A stretch of 60,354 nt of DNA from positions 1 through 60,354 of the forward strand of contig NZ_BQUN01000064.1 of NCBI RefSeq assembly GCF_026008495.1, given 5' to 3'. The translations under genes were made by a program, and so were the position numbers. This document shows positions 38,857 to 47,510 of the stretch, in pieces (position 1 is the stretch's first letter; each line of letters opens with the position of its first letter). This stretch comes from Streptomyces sp. A012304. GTDB lineage: Bacteria; Actinomycetota; Actinomycetes; Streptomycetales; Streptomycetaceae. The notes under the pieces were generated by a model that saw nothing but the letters and a program-made list of their open reading frames with translations, was not told the DNA's origin and did not search any database.

Positions 38857-39240
38857 ATGTTTTCGGTGGTGCAGAACGTGGCGATCGACTGTTCGGATGC
38901 CTATGAGCTGGCTCGGTTCTGGAGCGAGGTGACCGGCTGTCCGCTGCATCCGCAGGACGGACCGGGCGATCGCGAGACTCAGGTGATGCTGCCGGAGGGC
39001 CCGGTTCTGTACTTCAACCAGGTGCCGGAACCGAAGACGGTCAAGAACCGGATCCACTTGTGCCTGCGCCCGACGACCTCGCGCGAGGAGGAGATCGAGC
39101 GGCTGTTGCGTCTCGGAGCCACCCTGGTCACCGATCTGCGGGAGCCCGACGGCGCGGGCTGGGCCGTCCTCGCCGATCCCGAGGGCAATGAATTCTGCGT
39201 CCTGCGCAGCGAGTCCGATCGCGCCGCGATGTCTTCCTGA
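38857..39240 (+). CDS. VOC/glyoxalase-like domain protein
   Basis: A 127-residue single-domain vicinal-oxygen-chelate fold protein (SVVQNVAIDCSDAYELARFWSEVTG, RIHLCLRP, DPEGNEFCVLR at the end). The second metal-ligand glutamate region is present (DPEGNEF). Function could be resistance, isomerase or none known. ATG 38857 starts at the domain edge; GTG 38821 with AAGGGG 6 nt upstream would add 12 residues. 34-70 nt after the MFS gene, so it may be co-transcribed. Confidence 0.82.
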   Translation: MFSVVQNVAIDCSDAYELARFWSEVTGCPLHPQDGPGDRETQVMLPEGPVLYFNQVPEPKTVKNRIHLCLRPTTSREEEIERLLRLGATLVTDLREPDGAGWAVLADPEGNEFCVLRSESDRAAMSS

Positions 39241-39351
39241 GTACCGGCCCCGAGAGGCGCACGCTCAGACGTGGGGCGTGGGGCGTGGAGATCCGGCGAA
39301 CGGCGAACGCCCAGGACGACGGCGGACGCACCCCCACTTCGCGGACACGGC

Positions 39352-39945
39352 TCAGGATCTCCGCAGGCCCCGCAGCAGCAGGTCCAGGAGCGCTTCGAAG
39401 TCGGGCTCGGCGGACGGGTCCTCCCAGGTGCGGGCGTAACAGGGGTCGTGGAAGCGGCCGGTGGCCTGGAAGAGGGCCCGGGCCGTGGCGGTGGGGTCGG
39501 GGGCGGTGAAGGCGCCGGCGGCCACGCCCGCCTCGACGATCCGGGTCAGCTGGCCGGTCAGGTCGGCGACGTGTGCGCCGACGGCCTCCACGTTCTCCCC
39601 GGTGAGCACCATGTACGTGGCGAACAGCTCGGGGTCGTCGCCCGCCTTGCGGCGCTTGGCCTCGAACAGGGCCGCCAGCCAGGCCCGCAGCCGCTCCCCG
39701 GGGTCACGCCGCTCGTCGGCGGCGATACCGGCGAGGGCCTGCGAGGTCCGGTCCAGCCACCGCTTGGTGACGGCCTCCCGCAGCGCGGCCTTCGTACGGA
39801 AGTGCCGGTAGACGCTGCCGTGGCTGACGCCGAGCGCGCGGGCCACGTCCACCACGGTGGCCTTGGCCGGCCCGTGGCGGCGCAGCACCTCCTCGGTCGC
39901 CTCGAGGATGCGCTCGGCGGTCAGGGTCTCGCTGGTCGGTGCCAT
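39352..39945 (-). CDS. TetR family repressor
   Basis: 197 residues. HTH in the first 60 (RILEATEEVLRRHG, ATVVDVARALGVSHGSVYRHF, RTKAALREAV), then a ligand-binding helical domain with a C-terminal section of a common actinobacterial type (VEAGVAAGAFTAPDP, ALFQATGRFHDP). It follows the aldo/keto reductase gene by 26 nt in the same direction. The long palindrome before that gene is the expected binding site, so I infer autoregulation of the pair. Confidence 0.92.
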   Translation of the reverse strand: MAPTSETLTAERILEATEEVLRRHGPAKATVVDVARALGVSHGSVYRHFRTKAALREAVTKRWLDRTSQALAGIAADERRDPGERLRAWLAALFEAKRRKAGDDPELFATYMVLTGENVEAVGAHVADLTGQLTRIVEAGVAAGAFTAPDPTATARALFQATGRFHDPCYARTWEDPSAEPDFEALLDLLLRGLRRS

Positions 39946-39971
39946 GAGGGAGACCGTACCCGGCGCGCCGA

Positions 39972-40979
39972 TCAGCGCTCGAGGTGTGCCCGCTGTGCCG
40001 CCGGGTAGCGCTCGCCGGCGGCGGCGTCGGCCGGCACGGCCTCCTCGATCGCGGCGAGGTCGGCGGCGTCCAGTGCGACGTCCAGGGCGCCCAGCGATTC
40101 CGCGAGCCGCTCCCGGGTGCGGGCGCCGACCAGCGGCACGATGTCGTCGTACCGCGCGCCCTGCGCGAGCACCCAGGCGATGGCGATCTGCGCCACCGAG
40201 ACGCCCTTCTGCTCGGCGATCTTCCGCAGGGCCTCCACCAGGGTCAGGTTGTGCCGCAGGTTGTCGCCCTGGAAGCGGGGCGAGTGGGCACGGAAGTCGT
40301 CGGCGGCGAGCTGCCGGTCGGCCGTGAAGTGCCCCGAGATCAGCCCGCGCGAGAGGACGCCGTACGCGGTGATCGCGATGCCCAGCTCGCGGGTGGTCGG
40401 CAGGATCTCCGCCTCGATGCCCCGGGAGATCAGCGAGTACTCGATCTGGAGGTCGCTGATCGGCGCGGTCGCGGCGGCCCTGCGGATCGTCTCGGCGCCG
40501 ACCTCGCTGAGGCCGATGTGCCGGACGTACCCCTTCTCGACCAGCTCGGCGATCGCGCCGACCGTCTCCTCGACGGGGACGGCCGGGTCGAGCCGGGCGA
40601 TGCGGTAGACGTCGATGTGGTCGACGCCGAGGCGCTGGAGGGAGTAGGCGGCGAAGTTCCGCACGGCGGCGGGGCGGCCGTCGTAGCCGCCCCAGCTGCC
40701 GTCCGGGCCGCGCAGGGCGCCGAACTTCACGCTGATAAGGGCCTGCTCGCGGCGGGCGGCGGGGGCGGTGCTCAGGGCCTCGCCGATCAGCAGCTCGTTG
40801 TGGCCCATGCCGTAGAAGTCGCCGGTGTCCAGCAGGGTCACGCCCGCCTCCAGGGCGGCGTGGACGGTCGCGATCGACTCGGCCCGGTCCGCGTCGCCGT
40901 ACAGGGCGGACATGCCCATGCAGCCGAGGCCGAGGGCGGAGACCTGGGGGCCGGTGGTGCCGAGGGAGCGGGTGTTCAT
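39972..40979 (-). CDS. Aldo/keto reductase
   Basis: A 335-residue NADPH-dependent (alpha/beta)8 oxidoreductase: VSALGLGCMGMSALYG, TLLDTGDFYGMGHNELLIGEAL (Asp and Tyr of the catalytic tetrad), VKFGALRG (Lys), VDHIDVYRIARLDP, GLSEVGAETIRRA. The histidine usually found after YR is replaced (YRIAR), typical of this subgroup. GGAG lies 8 nt before ATG 40979 but only 2 nt before ATG 40985, so the shorter start is taken. Promoter overlaps the TetR-type palindrome. Confidence 0.92.
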   Translation of the reverse strand: MNTRSLGTTGPQVSALGLGCMGMSALYGDADRAESIATVHAALEAGVTLLDTGDFYGMGHNELLIGEALSTAPAARREQALISVKFGALRGPDGSWGGYDGRPAAVRNFAAYSLQRLGVDHIDVYRIARLDPAVPVEETVGAIAELVEKGYVRHIGLSEVGAETIRRAAATAPISDLQIEYSLISRGIEAEILPTTRELGIAITAYGVLSRGLISGHFTADRQLAADDFRAHSPRFQGDNLRHNLTLVEALRKIAEQKGVSVAQIAIAWVLAQGARYDDIVPLVGARTRERLAESLGALDVALDAADLAAIEEAVPADAAAGERYPAAQRAHLER

Positions 40980-41001
40980 CGTCATGGCTCCAGAATGGCA
41001 T

Positions 41002-41037
41002 GACAGCTGACAGATTTCAATATCTGTCAGCTGTCAC
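41002..41037. promoter_or_regulatory. TetR-type operator with 15-bp perfect arms
   Basis: TGACAGCTGACAGAT (41002-41016) and ATCTGTCAGCTGTCA (41023-41037) flank TTCAAT. Each arm holds TGACAG twice in tandem. It sits 23 nt before the aldo/keto reductase start codon. Confidence 0.8.
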
Positions 41038-41154
41038 TTGTCCGGTCGAAGGTTCCGGCGTCCCGAGGACAATGAGAGATGTCGGCGTGCAGTCACCTCG
41101 GCGGCGCCTGCCGTCGGCGTCTCGCGGACCTCGCGCCGCCATGGGAGGCGCGTC

Positions 41155-42267
41155 ATGAGCATCCGAATCGGCACCTTCAACATGGAGAACGTCTTCCGCC
41201 GGCCCACGGCCTTCCGTCTGCCCGACGCGGCCGAGCGCGCGGAGATCCTCGGCGACTTCGCCAGGCTGGTCGCCCTCCTCGACCTGCCGGTCTACCAGGA
41301 CAAGGACAAGACGGAGATCGCCGAGCTCATCAAGAAGCACCGGGCGTACGAGATCGACCCCGAGGACCCGCCGCCGATCTTCGTCAACCAGTCCCGGCCG
41401 GGGAAGGAGTCCGGGCTGTTCAGGACCGAGGGGTCGGGCAAGAAGACCACGGTCGTGGTCACCGCCAAGGGCCGTGCCTCATGGGCCGGTTGGGCGGAAC
41501 TCGGGCAGGACGACCTCGACCTGGACGGTGTGCGGAACACCGGCCGGGTGGTCTCGGAGGTCGACGCCGACATCCTGCTCGCCGTGGAGGTCGAGGACCG
41601 GCTCACCCTGGAGCGCTTCAACACGCAGGTCCTGGCCGGGGCGCTGGGCAGGCGGCCGTACCCCTACAGCCTGCTGATCGACGGCAACGACCCCCGCGGC
41701 ATCGACGTCGGGATCTTCAGCCGGCACCCGATCACGTCCGTCAGGTCCCACCTCTTCGACACCGACCCGGAGAAGCCCGACCGGCGTCTGTTCAGCCGCG
41801 ACTGCCCCGAGTTCGAGATCCAGGTGAACGGCACATCGCTGGTGATCCTCGGCAATCACCTCAAGAGCAAGTTCCGGGACGAGCCGGACCTGCGGCTGGC
41901 CCAGGCGAAGCGCGTGGCGGAGATCTACCGGGCGGCGCTGGAGCGCTCACCCCATGTCGTCGTCGCCGGGGACCTCAACGACACCCCGGAGAGCGCGCCG
42001 GTCGCGGAACTGCGGGACACCGGTGCGCGCGATGTGATGACGCATCGCTCCTACCGCGGGCTGCCCGGCACCCACGGGACGTGCAGGACCGAGCGGGAGA
42101 AGCTCGACTACCTCATGCTCGCGCCGTCGCTGTGGGACGAGGTGCAACACGTCGGCCTGGAGACCAGGGGGATCTTCGCGGACGGCATCAAGTCCTTCGA
42201 CGAGGTGAAGTCGAAGCTCACCGCGGCCTCCGACCATGCCGCGCTCTTCGTGGACCTGGACCTGTGA
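41155..42267 (+). CDS. Endonuclease/exonuclease/phosphatase family protein
   Basis: A 370-residue metal-dependent hydrolase of the DNase I-like fold: IRIGTFNMENVFRR at the start (Asn ligand), ILLAVEVEDRLTLERF (Glu), RGIDVGIFSRHPI, VILGNHLKSKF (His), VVVAGDLNDTPES (Asp-x-Asn) and ASDHAALFVDLDL (final His). No signal peptide. Substrate may be nucleic acid or a phosphoester. ATG 41155 follows GGGAGG. Ends in a strong convergent terminator. Confidence 0.88.
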   Translation: MSIRIGTFNMENVFRRPTAFRLPDAAERAEILGDFARLVALLDLPVYQDKDKTEIAELIKKHRAYEIDPEDPPPIFVNQSRPGKESGLFRTEGSGKKTTVVVTAKGRASWAGWAELGQDDLDLDGVRNTGRVVSEVDADILLAVEVEDRLTLERFNTQVLAGALGRRPYPYSLLIDGNDPRGIDVGIFSRHPITSVRSHLFDTDPEKPDRRLFSRDCPEFEIQVNGTSLVILGNHLKSKFRDEPDLRLAQAKRVAEIYRAALERSPHVVVAGDLNDTPESAPVAELRDTGARDVMTHRSYRGLPGTHGTCRTEREKLDYLMLAPSLWDEVQHVGLETRGIFADGIKSFDEVKSKLTAASDHAALFVDLDL

Positions 42268-42273
42268 CGAGAG

Positions 42274-42302
42274 GTGCCGGGCCCCGCACGGGGACCCGGC
42301 AC
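42274..42302. terminator. Convergent terminator between the EEP gene and glyS
   Basis: GTGCCGGGCCCC pairs with GGGG-A-CCCGGCAC (one bulged A) around a GCAC loop, in the 65-nt gap between two convergent genes. Confidence 0.8.
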
Positions 42303-42332
42303 GTCGACGTCGTCCGAGGGCTGAGAGGAGCC

Positions 42333-43715
42333 TCAGCAGCCGATGAGCCGCCCGGCCAGGTAGCCCTCGATCTGGTCCAGCGACACGCGCTCCTGCTTCA
42401 TCGAGTCACGCTCGCGCACCGTCACCGCGTTGTCCTCGAGGGTGTCGAAGTCGACCGTCACGCAGTACGGCGTGCCGATCTCGTCCTGGCGGCGGTAGCG
42501 GCGGCCGATCGCGCCGGCGTCGTCGAACTCGATGTTCCAGTGCTGGCGCAGCGCCTGCGCGAGCCCCTTCGCCTTCGGGGACAGCTCGGCGTTGCGCGAA
42601 AGCGGCAGCACCGCGACCTTCACCGGCGCCAGCCGGTGGTCGAGGCGCAGCACCGTCCGCTTCTCCAGCTTGCCCTTGGCGTTCGGCGCCTCGTCCTCGA
42701 CGTACGCGTCCAGCAGGAACGCGAGCATCGCGCGGCCGACACCGGCCGCCGGCTCGATGACGTACGGCGTCCAGCGCTCGCCGGCCTCCTGGTCGAAGTA
42801 GAACAGGTCCTGGCCGGAGGCCTTGGAGTGGGCGGTGAGGTCGTAGTCGGTGCGGTTGGCCACGCCCTCCAGCTCACCCCACTCGTTGCCGCCGAACTGG
42901 AAGCGGTACTCGATGTCGGCGGTGCGCTTGGAGTAGTGGGAGAGCTTCTCCTTCGGGTGCTCGTACCACCGCATGTTCTCCTCACGCAGGCCGAGACCGG
43001 TGTACCAGTTCCAGCGCTGCTCCATCCAGTACTCCTGCCACTTCTCGTCCTCGCCCGGCTTGACGAAGAACTCCATCTCCATCTGCTCGAACTCGCGGGT
43101 GCGGAAGATGAAGTTGCCGGGCGTGATCTCGTTGCGGAAGGACTTGCCCATCTGGGCGATGCCGAACGGCGGCTTCTTGCGCGAAGCGACCTGCACCTGG
43201 GCGAAGTTGGTGAAGATGCCCTGGGCGGTCTCGGGACGCAGGTAGGCGATGGAGCCGGAGTCCTGGGTCGGGCCGAGGTGGGTGGAGAGCAGACCCGAGA
43301 ACTGCTTGGGCTCGGTGAACTGGCCCTTGTTGCCGCAGTTGGGGCAGTTGACGTCCGCCAGGCCGTTCTCCGGGAGGCGGTTGTGCTTGGCCTCGTAGGC
43401 CTCCTCCAGGTGGTCGGCGCGGAACCGCTTGTGGCAGGAGGTGCACTCGGTCAGCGGGTCGGTGAAGGTGGCGACGTGACCGGAGGCGACCCAGACCTCG
43501 GGGGCCAGGATGACGGACGAGTCGATACCGACCACGTCCTCGCGCGACGTCACCATGTAGCGCCACCACTGGCGCTTCAGGTTCTCCTTGAGCTCGACAC
43601 CCAGCGGTCCGTAGTCCCAGGCGGCCTTCTGGCCTCCGTAGATCTCACTACAGGGGAAAACGAAGCCACGGCGCTTGCTCAGGCTGACGATGGTGTCGAT
43701 CTTGTCGGCGGCCAC
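42333..43715 (-). CDS. glyS: Glycyl-tRNA synthetase (class II, dimeric type)
   Basis: A 460-residue synthetase that charges tRNA-Gly. Start [20 protein letters not shown], then [23 protein letters not shown] zinc-ribbon-like insertion follows ([16 protein letters not shown]), then motif 2 [29 protein letters not shown], motif 3 [20 protein letters not shown], and the anticodon-binding domain with [11 protein letters not shown]. Single-gene unit. The upstream 283 nt hold a repeat array and the divergent znuA promoter. Confidence 0.97.
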   Translation of the reverse strand: MAADKIDTIVSLSKRRGFVFPCSEIYGGQKAAWDYGPLGVELKENLKRQWWRYMVTSREDVVGIDSSVILAPEVWVASGHVATFTDPLTECTSCHKRFRADHLEEAYEAKHNRLPENGLADVNCPNCGNKGQFTEPKQFSGLLSTHLGPTQDSGSIAYLRPETAQGIFTNFAQVQVASRKKPPFGIAQMGKSFRNEITPGNFIFRTREFEQMEMEFFVKPGEDEKWQEYWMEQRWNWYTGLGLREENMRWYEHPKEKLSHYSKRTADIEYRFQFGGNEWGELEGVANRTDYDLTAHSKASGQDLFYFDQEAGERWTPYVIEPAAGVGRAMLAFLLDAYVEDEAPNAKGKLEKRTVLRLDHRLAPVKVAVLPLSRNAELSPKAKGLAQALRQHWNIEFDDAGAIGRRYRRQDEIGTPYCVTVDFDTLEDNAVTVRERDSMKQERVSLDQIEGYLAGRLIGC

Positions 43716-43833
43716 GGTGCTCTCTTCATAACGACGACGGGCGACGAAGCGAGATGCTTCCAGCGAATGCTTCAGCGTACCGGCGGGGACTCCCCCTCGA
43801 CCAAATCGGTGCCCGCTCCCCGCCTCGCATCCG

Positions 43834-43940
43834 GCCTCTTCCGGTCCGCCAGCGAGCCTCTTCCGGTCCGCCCGCGACCCTCTCGCCGGTCCTCCGCAGG
43901 TCCTCCGCCGGTCCGCTTCCGGTCCCGCGCCGGTCTTACT
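43834..43940. repeat. CGGTCC-type degenerate repeat array
   Basis: GCCTCTTCCGGTCCGCC occurs at 43834-43850 and 43856-43872 (period 22). About six more degenerate copies of CCGGTC(C) follow to about 43940, filling most of the glyS-znuA gap. No gene seen here. Confidence 0.7.
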
Positions 43941-43961
43941 CCGGCCTTACCAGGAGCTTTG

Positions 43962-43999
43962 TTGACAACGGTTTCCATATTTGTTGAAAATGACTGTCA
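43962..43999 (+). promoter_or_regulatory. znuA promoter with two Zur-box-like sites
   Basis: TTGACA (43962-43967), 18-nt spacer and GAAAAT (43986-43991) form a promoter whose start point would be the ATG at 43999. TGAAAATGACTGTCA (43985-43999) matches 13 of 15 of the Streptomyces Zur consensus as I recall it (TGAAAATGATTTTCA). TGACAACGGTTTCCA (43963-43977) matches 11 of 15, exactly 22 bp upstream. One site covers the -35 box and one the -10 box and start. Confidence 0.75.
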
Positions 44000-44961
44000 T
44001 GAACGTACGACGCCAGCACATATCCGGGATAGCCGTGGCGGCGGTCACCGCCCTCGGTCTCGGGACCCTCTCCGCCTGCTCCAGCGAGAGCGCCGCCGCC
44101 GGCAACACGGACAAGTTCGACGTCGTCGCGTCGTTCTACCCGATGGCCTTCCTCGCCGAGCAGATAGGCGGCGACCACGTGAAGGTCACCAGCCTGACCC
44201 AGCCCGGCCAGGAGCCGCACGACCTGGAGATCAGCGCCAAGCAGACCGCGCAGCTCCAGAAGTCCGACGCGGTGCTCTACCTCAAGAACCTCCAGCCCTC
44301 CGTCGACGACGCGGTGGCCCAGTCGGAGGTCAAGACGAAGATCGACGCCGCGAAGCTCACCTCGCTCGAGGAACACGGCAACGAGGTCGGCGGCCACGCC
44401 GCCGAACACGACGACGAGCACGGCCACGAGGAAGAGGGGGGCCTCGACCCCCACGTCTGGCTCGACCCGGTCAAGTACGCCGAGGTCGCCAAGGGCGTCG
44501 GCGCCGCCTTCGAGAAGGCCGACCCGGACCACGCGGCCGACTACAAGAAGAACACCACCGCCCTGGTCGCCAAGCTCGACGCGCTGAACACGAAGTTCAA
44601 GGACGGCCTGGCCGACACCAGGACCAAGGTCTTCATCACCACGCACGCCGCGTTCGGCTACCTCGCCGAGCGCTACGGCCTGACCGAGGAGGCCATCAGC
44701 GGCCTCGACCCCGAGTCCGAGCCGAGCGGCGCACGCGTCAAGGAACTTGAGAAGATGGCCAAGGCCGACGGCGTCACGACCGTGTTCTACGAGACGCTCG
44801 TCAGCGACAAGACCGCGAAGACCATCGCCAAGGACGCGGGCCTGAAGACGGACGTCCTCGACCCGATCGAGGGCATCACCTCCAAGTCCCGCGGCAAGGA
44901 CTACATCGCGGTGCAGGAAGCGAACCTCAAGGCCCTGCAGACGGCCCTGGGAGCCAAGTGA
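43999..44961 (+). CDS. znuA: Zinc ABC transporter substrate-binding lipoprotein
   Basis: 320 residues; captures Zn2+ outside the cell. Lipoprotein signal with lipobox LSAC (Cys27). Cluster A-I fold: VASFYPMAFLAEQIGGDHV, GQEPHDLEIS (His ligand), a histidine/acid loop (HAAEHDDEHGHEEE), DPHVWLDP (His), TTHAAFGYLAERY (His) and a final VSDKTAKTIAKDAG. The gene probably starts at ATG 43999 on a leaderless mRNA; ATG 43990 is an alternative. First gene of znuA-znuC-znuB; zur follows. Confidence 0.95.
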   Translation: MNVRRQHISGIAVAAVTALGLGTLSACSSESAAAGNTDKFDVVASFYPMAFLAEQIGGDHVKVTSLTQPGQEPHDLEISAKQTAQLQKSDAVLYLKNLQPSVDDAVAQSEVKTKIDAAKLTSLEEHGNEVGGHAAEHDDEHGHEEEGGLDPHVWLDPVKYAEVAKGVGAAFEKADPDHAADYKKNTTALVAKLDALNTKFKDGLADTRTKVFITTHAAFGYLAERYGLTEEAISGLDPESEPSGARVKELEKMAKADGVTTVFYETLVSDKTAKTIAKDAGLKTDVLDPIEGITSKSRGKDYIAVQEANLKALQTALGAK

Positions 44962-44978
44962 TCTTTACGGAGGGCGTC

Positions 44979-45755
44979 ATGGACCCCAAGGGCGAGCCCG
45001 TCATATCCCTGCGCGGCGTCCGCGCCGAGCTGGGCTCGCGCCCCGTCCTGCGCGGCATCGACCTCACCGTGCACCACGGTGAGGTCGTCGCGCTGCTCGG
45101 CGCGAACGGCTCCGGCAAGTCGACGGCCGTGCGCAGCGTCATCGGCCAGGTCCCGGTCAGCGCCGGGGACATCGAACTGTTCGGCACGCCCCGCGCCCGC
45201 TTCCGCGACTGGGCGCGCCTCGGTTACGTACCGCAGCGCACCACCGCCGCGGGCGGCGTCCCGGCGACCGTGACCGAGGTCGTCTCCTCCGGGCGTCTGT
45301 CCCGGGCCCGCTTCGGCGTCCTGCGCAAGGCCGACCACGCGGCCGTACGGCACGCGCTGGAGCTGGTCGGCATGGCCGACCGCGCCAAGGACTCCGTCGA
45401 CGCCCTCTCCGGCGGCCAGCACCAGCGGGTGCTCATCGCCCGCGCGCTCGCCGCCGAGCCGGAACTGCTGATCATGGACGAGCCGATGGCGGGCGTCGAC
45501 CTGGCCAGCCAGGAAGTGCTCGCGGCGACCCTGCGCGAGCAGGTGGCCAAGGGCACGACCGTCCTGCTCGTGCTGCACGAACTGGGCCCGCTGGAGCCCC
45601 TGATCGACCGGGCGGTCGTCCTGCGCGAGGGCTGCGTGACCCACGACGGCCCGCCGCCGAAGGCGGTCGGCCAGCACGCCCTGCCCGGCCACGACCACGT
45701 GCACCCGCACGCACCGGCGGGCGCCGAACCGATCCGCACGGGACTGCTGAGCTGA
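44979..45755 (+). CDS. znuC: Zinc ABC transporter ATP-binding protein
   Basis: 258 residues; ATPase that drives zinc import. Walker A LLGANGSGKST, Q-loop YVPQRT, signature LSGGQHQRVLIARAL, Walker B LLIMDEPMAGVD, H-loop LLVLHELG. The C-terminus is His-rich (GQHALPGHDHVHPHAPAG), perhaps metal-related. ATG 44979 with GGAGG 5 nt upstream; it lies 17 nt after znuA. Its stop overlaps the znuB start. Confidence 0.95.
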   Translation: MDPKGEPVISLRGVRAELGSRPVLRGIDLTVHHGEVVALLGANGSGKSTAVRSVIGQVPVSAGDIELFGTPRARFRDWARLGYVPQRTTAAGGVPATVTEVVSSGRLSRARFGVLRKADHAAVRHALELVGMADRAKDSVDALSGGQHQRVLIARALAAEPELLIMDEPMAGVDLASQEVLAATLREQVAKGTTVLLVLHELGPLEPLIDRAVVLREGCVTHDGPPPKAVGQHALPGHDHVHPHAPAGAEPIRTGLLS

Positions 45756-46657
45756 TGGACATCCTCGACTACGCCTTCATGCAGCGGGCGCTGCTCGCCG
45801 CCGTCCTGGTCGGCATCACCGCCCCCGCCATCGGCATCTACCTCGTCCAGCGCCGTCAGGCCCTCATGGGCGACGGCATCGGCCACGTCGCGATGACCGG
45901 CGTCGGCCTCGGCTTCCTGCTGTCCTGGTCCCCGGTGTGGATGGCCACGCTCGTCTCCGTCATCGGCGCCGTCCTCATGGAACTGATCCGCTGGTACGGC
46001 AGGACCCGCGGCGACATCGCCCTCGCGATGCTCTTCTACGGCGGCATGGCCGGCGGCGTGATGTTCATCAACCTCGCGCCGACCGGCTCCAACGCCAACC
46101 TGACGTCGTACCTGTTCGGCTCGTTGTCGACGGTGTCCGAGTCGGACGTGACCGCGATCTGCGTCCTCGCGGCGTTCGTGGTCCTCGTCACCCTCGGTCT
46201 GCGCCGGCAGCTGTTCGCGGTCAGCCAGGACGAGGAGTTCGCGCGGGTGACCGGACTGCCGGTGCGCGCCCTGAACCTGCTGACCGCGATCACGGCGGCG
46301 GTCACCGTGACGGTCGCGATGCGCGTCGTCGGCCTGCTGCTGGTGTCCGCGCTGATGGTGGTGCCGGTCGCGGCGGCCCAGCAGCTCAGCCGCAGCTTCG
46401 CGGCGACCTTCGCCATCGCCGTCGCGATCGGCGTGAGCGTGACCATCGGTGGCACGGTCACCTCGTACTACCAGGACGTCCCGCCCGGCGCGACGATCGT
46501 GCTGCTGACCATCGCCGCGTTCATCGCGCTGACCGCGCTCGCGGCCCCGCTGGCCCGTCGCCGTGCCCGGGCGCTCGCCGCCGCCCACCCCGGCGGGGAT
46601 CCCGCAGAGTGCACGATTCCGGCCACGCGAGGGGTCGACGACGGGGTCGGCGTCTGA
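45755..46657 (+). CDS. znuB: Zinc ABC transporter permease
   Basis: A 300-residue integral membrane protein with about eight helices (AVLVGITAPAIGIYLVQRR, ALAMLFYGGMAGGVMFI, VVGLLLVSALMVVPVAAAQ). Family marks are RRQALMGDGIGHVAMTGVGLGF and the EAA-like loop after the QLSRSF segment. ATG 45755 shares its A with the znuC stop. The tail is hydrophilic and variable. Confidence 0.95.
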   Translation: MDILDYAFMQRALLAAVLVGITAPAIGIYLVQRRQALMGDGIGHVAMTGVGLGFLLSWSPVWMATLVSVIGAVLMELIRWYGRTRGDIALAMLFYGGMAGGVMFINLAPTGSNANLTSYLFGSLSTVSESDVTAICVLAAFVVLVTLGLRRQLFAVSQDEEFARVTGLPVRALNLLTAITAAVTVTVAMRVVGLLLVSALMVVPVAAAQQLSRSFAATFAIAVAIGVSVTIGGTVTSYYQDVPPGATIVLLTIAAFIALTALAAPLARRRARALAAAHPGGDPAECTIPATRGVDDGVGV

Positions 46658-46715
46658 CCGCGCACAGCGGGGGCTGGCACAATGGCCCGGCAGGCGCAGA
46701 CGTGAGGAGGCATCG

Positions 46716-47132
46716 GTGACGACCGCTGGATCGCCCGTGAAGGGCCGCGCCACGCGGCAGCGTGCCGCCGTGGCGGCGGCGCTCGACGAGGTCGACGAGT
46801 TCCGCAGCGCGCAGGAGCTCCACGACATGCTCAAGCACAAGGGCGACTCCGTCGGGCTGACCACGGTCTACCGCACGCTCCAGTCCCTCGCCGACGCCGG
46901 CGAGGTCGACGTCCTGCGCACCTCCGACGGCGAGTCCGTCTACCGCCGCTGCTCCACCGGCGAACACCACCACCACCTGGTCTGCCGCGCCTGCGGCAAG
47001 GCCGTCGAGGTGGAGGGCCCTGCGGTGGAGAAGTGGGCGGACGCCATCGCCGCCGAGCACGGCTATGTGAACGTGGCGCACACGGTGGAGATCTTCGGCA
47101 CCTGCGCGGACTGCGCGGCGAAGATCGCCTGA
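46716..47132 (+). CDS. zur: Zinc uptake regulator Zur (Fur family)
   Basis: A 138-residue zinc-sensing repressor. Winged helix (RATRQRAAVAAALDEVDEFRSAQELH, VGLTTVYRTLQSLADAGEVD). The dimerisation domain carries the regulatory histidines CSTGEHHHHLVCRACGK and the structural zinc cysteines CRAC and CADC, plus HTVEIFGTC. GTG 46716 follows GAGGAGG. Being 58 nt after znuB, it may share the operon. The Zur-type boxes before znuA are its expected targets. Confidence 0.95.
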   Translation: MTTAGSPVKGRATRQRAAVAAALDEVDEFRSAQELHDMLKHKGDSVGLTTVYRTLQSLADAGEVDVLRTSDGESVYRRCSTGEHHHHLVCRACGKAVEVEGPAVEKWADAIAAEHGYVNVAHTVEIFGTCADCAAKIA

Positions 47133-47138
47133 AGCCCG

Positions 47139-47510
47139 TCAGGGCAGCATGTCCCCCCGGTTCACACAGGTGTAGGAGCCGTCCTCCTCGCGGCCCACGC
47201 TCTCGTACGACCAGCAGTGCAGCATCGGCGCGAGCGTCCACAGCCGCAGCGCCACCAGGGCGGCCAGACAGCCGGTGAGGACCCAGGCGGCCCGCGACCG
47301 CCACCCGGCCAGGGCGACGGCCCCGGCGGCCGGCAGCAGGGCGCACCCCAGCATGACGACGGCGACCGGGGCGAGGTTCTCCCGCAGCCCGGGGAACGTC
47401 TCCATCTCGATCGTGGCGGAGAACGCGAGCAGCACGATCAGCGCGGCGAAAGCGAACAGGCCGCCCGCCGCACAGCCGCGGACGACCCTCGTACGGGCGG
47501 CAGGACTCAA
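47139..47510 (-). CDS. Small integral membrane protein, unknown function
   Basis: About 123 residues with three to four membrane helices ([53 protein letters not shown]) and a cysteine-containing tail ([20 protein letters not shown]). No ATG or GTG exists at a sensible place. TTG 47510 overlaps the uppS stop (TTGA) with GGAGG about 10 nt upstream, so a coupled TTG start is likely. Upstream GTG 47603 would lie inside uppS. Converges on zur with a 6-nt gap. Confidence 0.65.
   Translation of the reverse strand: MSPAARTRVVRGCAAGGLFAFAALIVLLAFSATIEMETFPGLRENLAPVAVVMLGCALLPAAGAVALAGWRSRAAWVLTGCLAALVALRLWTLAPMLHCWSYESVGREEDGSYTCVNRGDMLP

Noticed and set aside
43834..43940. CRISPR-like array
   Set aside because: Repeats are short, degenerate and without unique spacers; no cas genes in the window.
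41079..44750. A 1223-codon open frame on the plus strand across the EEP gene, glyS and znuA
   Set aside because: It runs antisense to glyS and in another frame of the EEP gene and znuA; low-complexity Arg/Gly/Ala composition.
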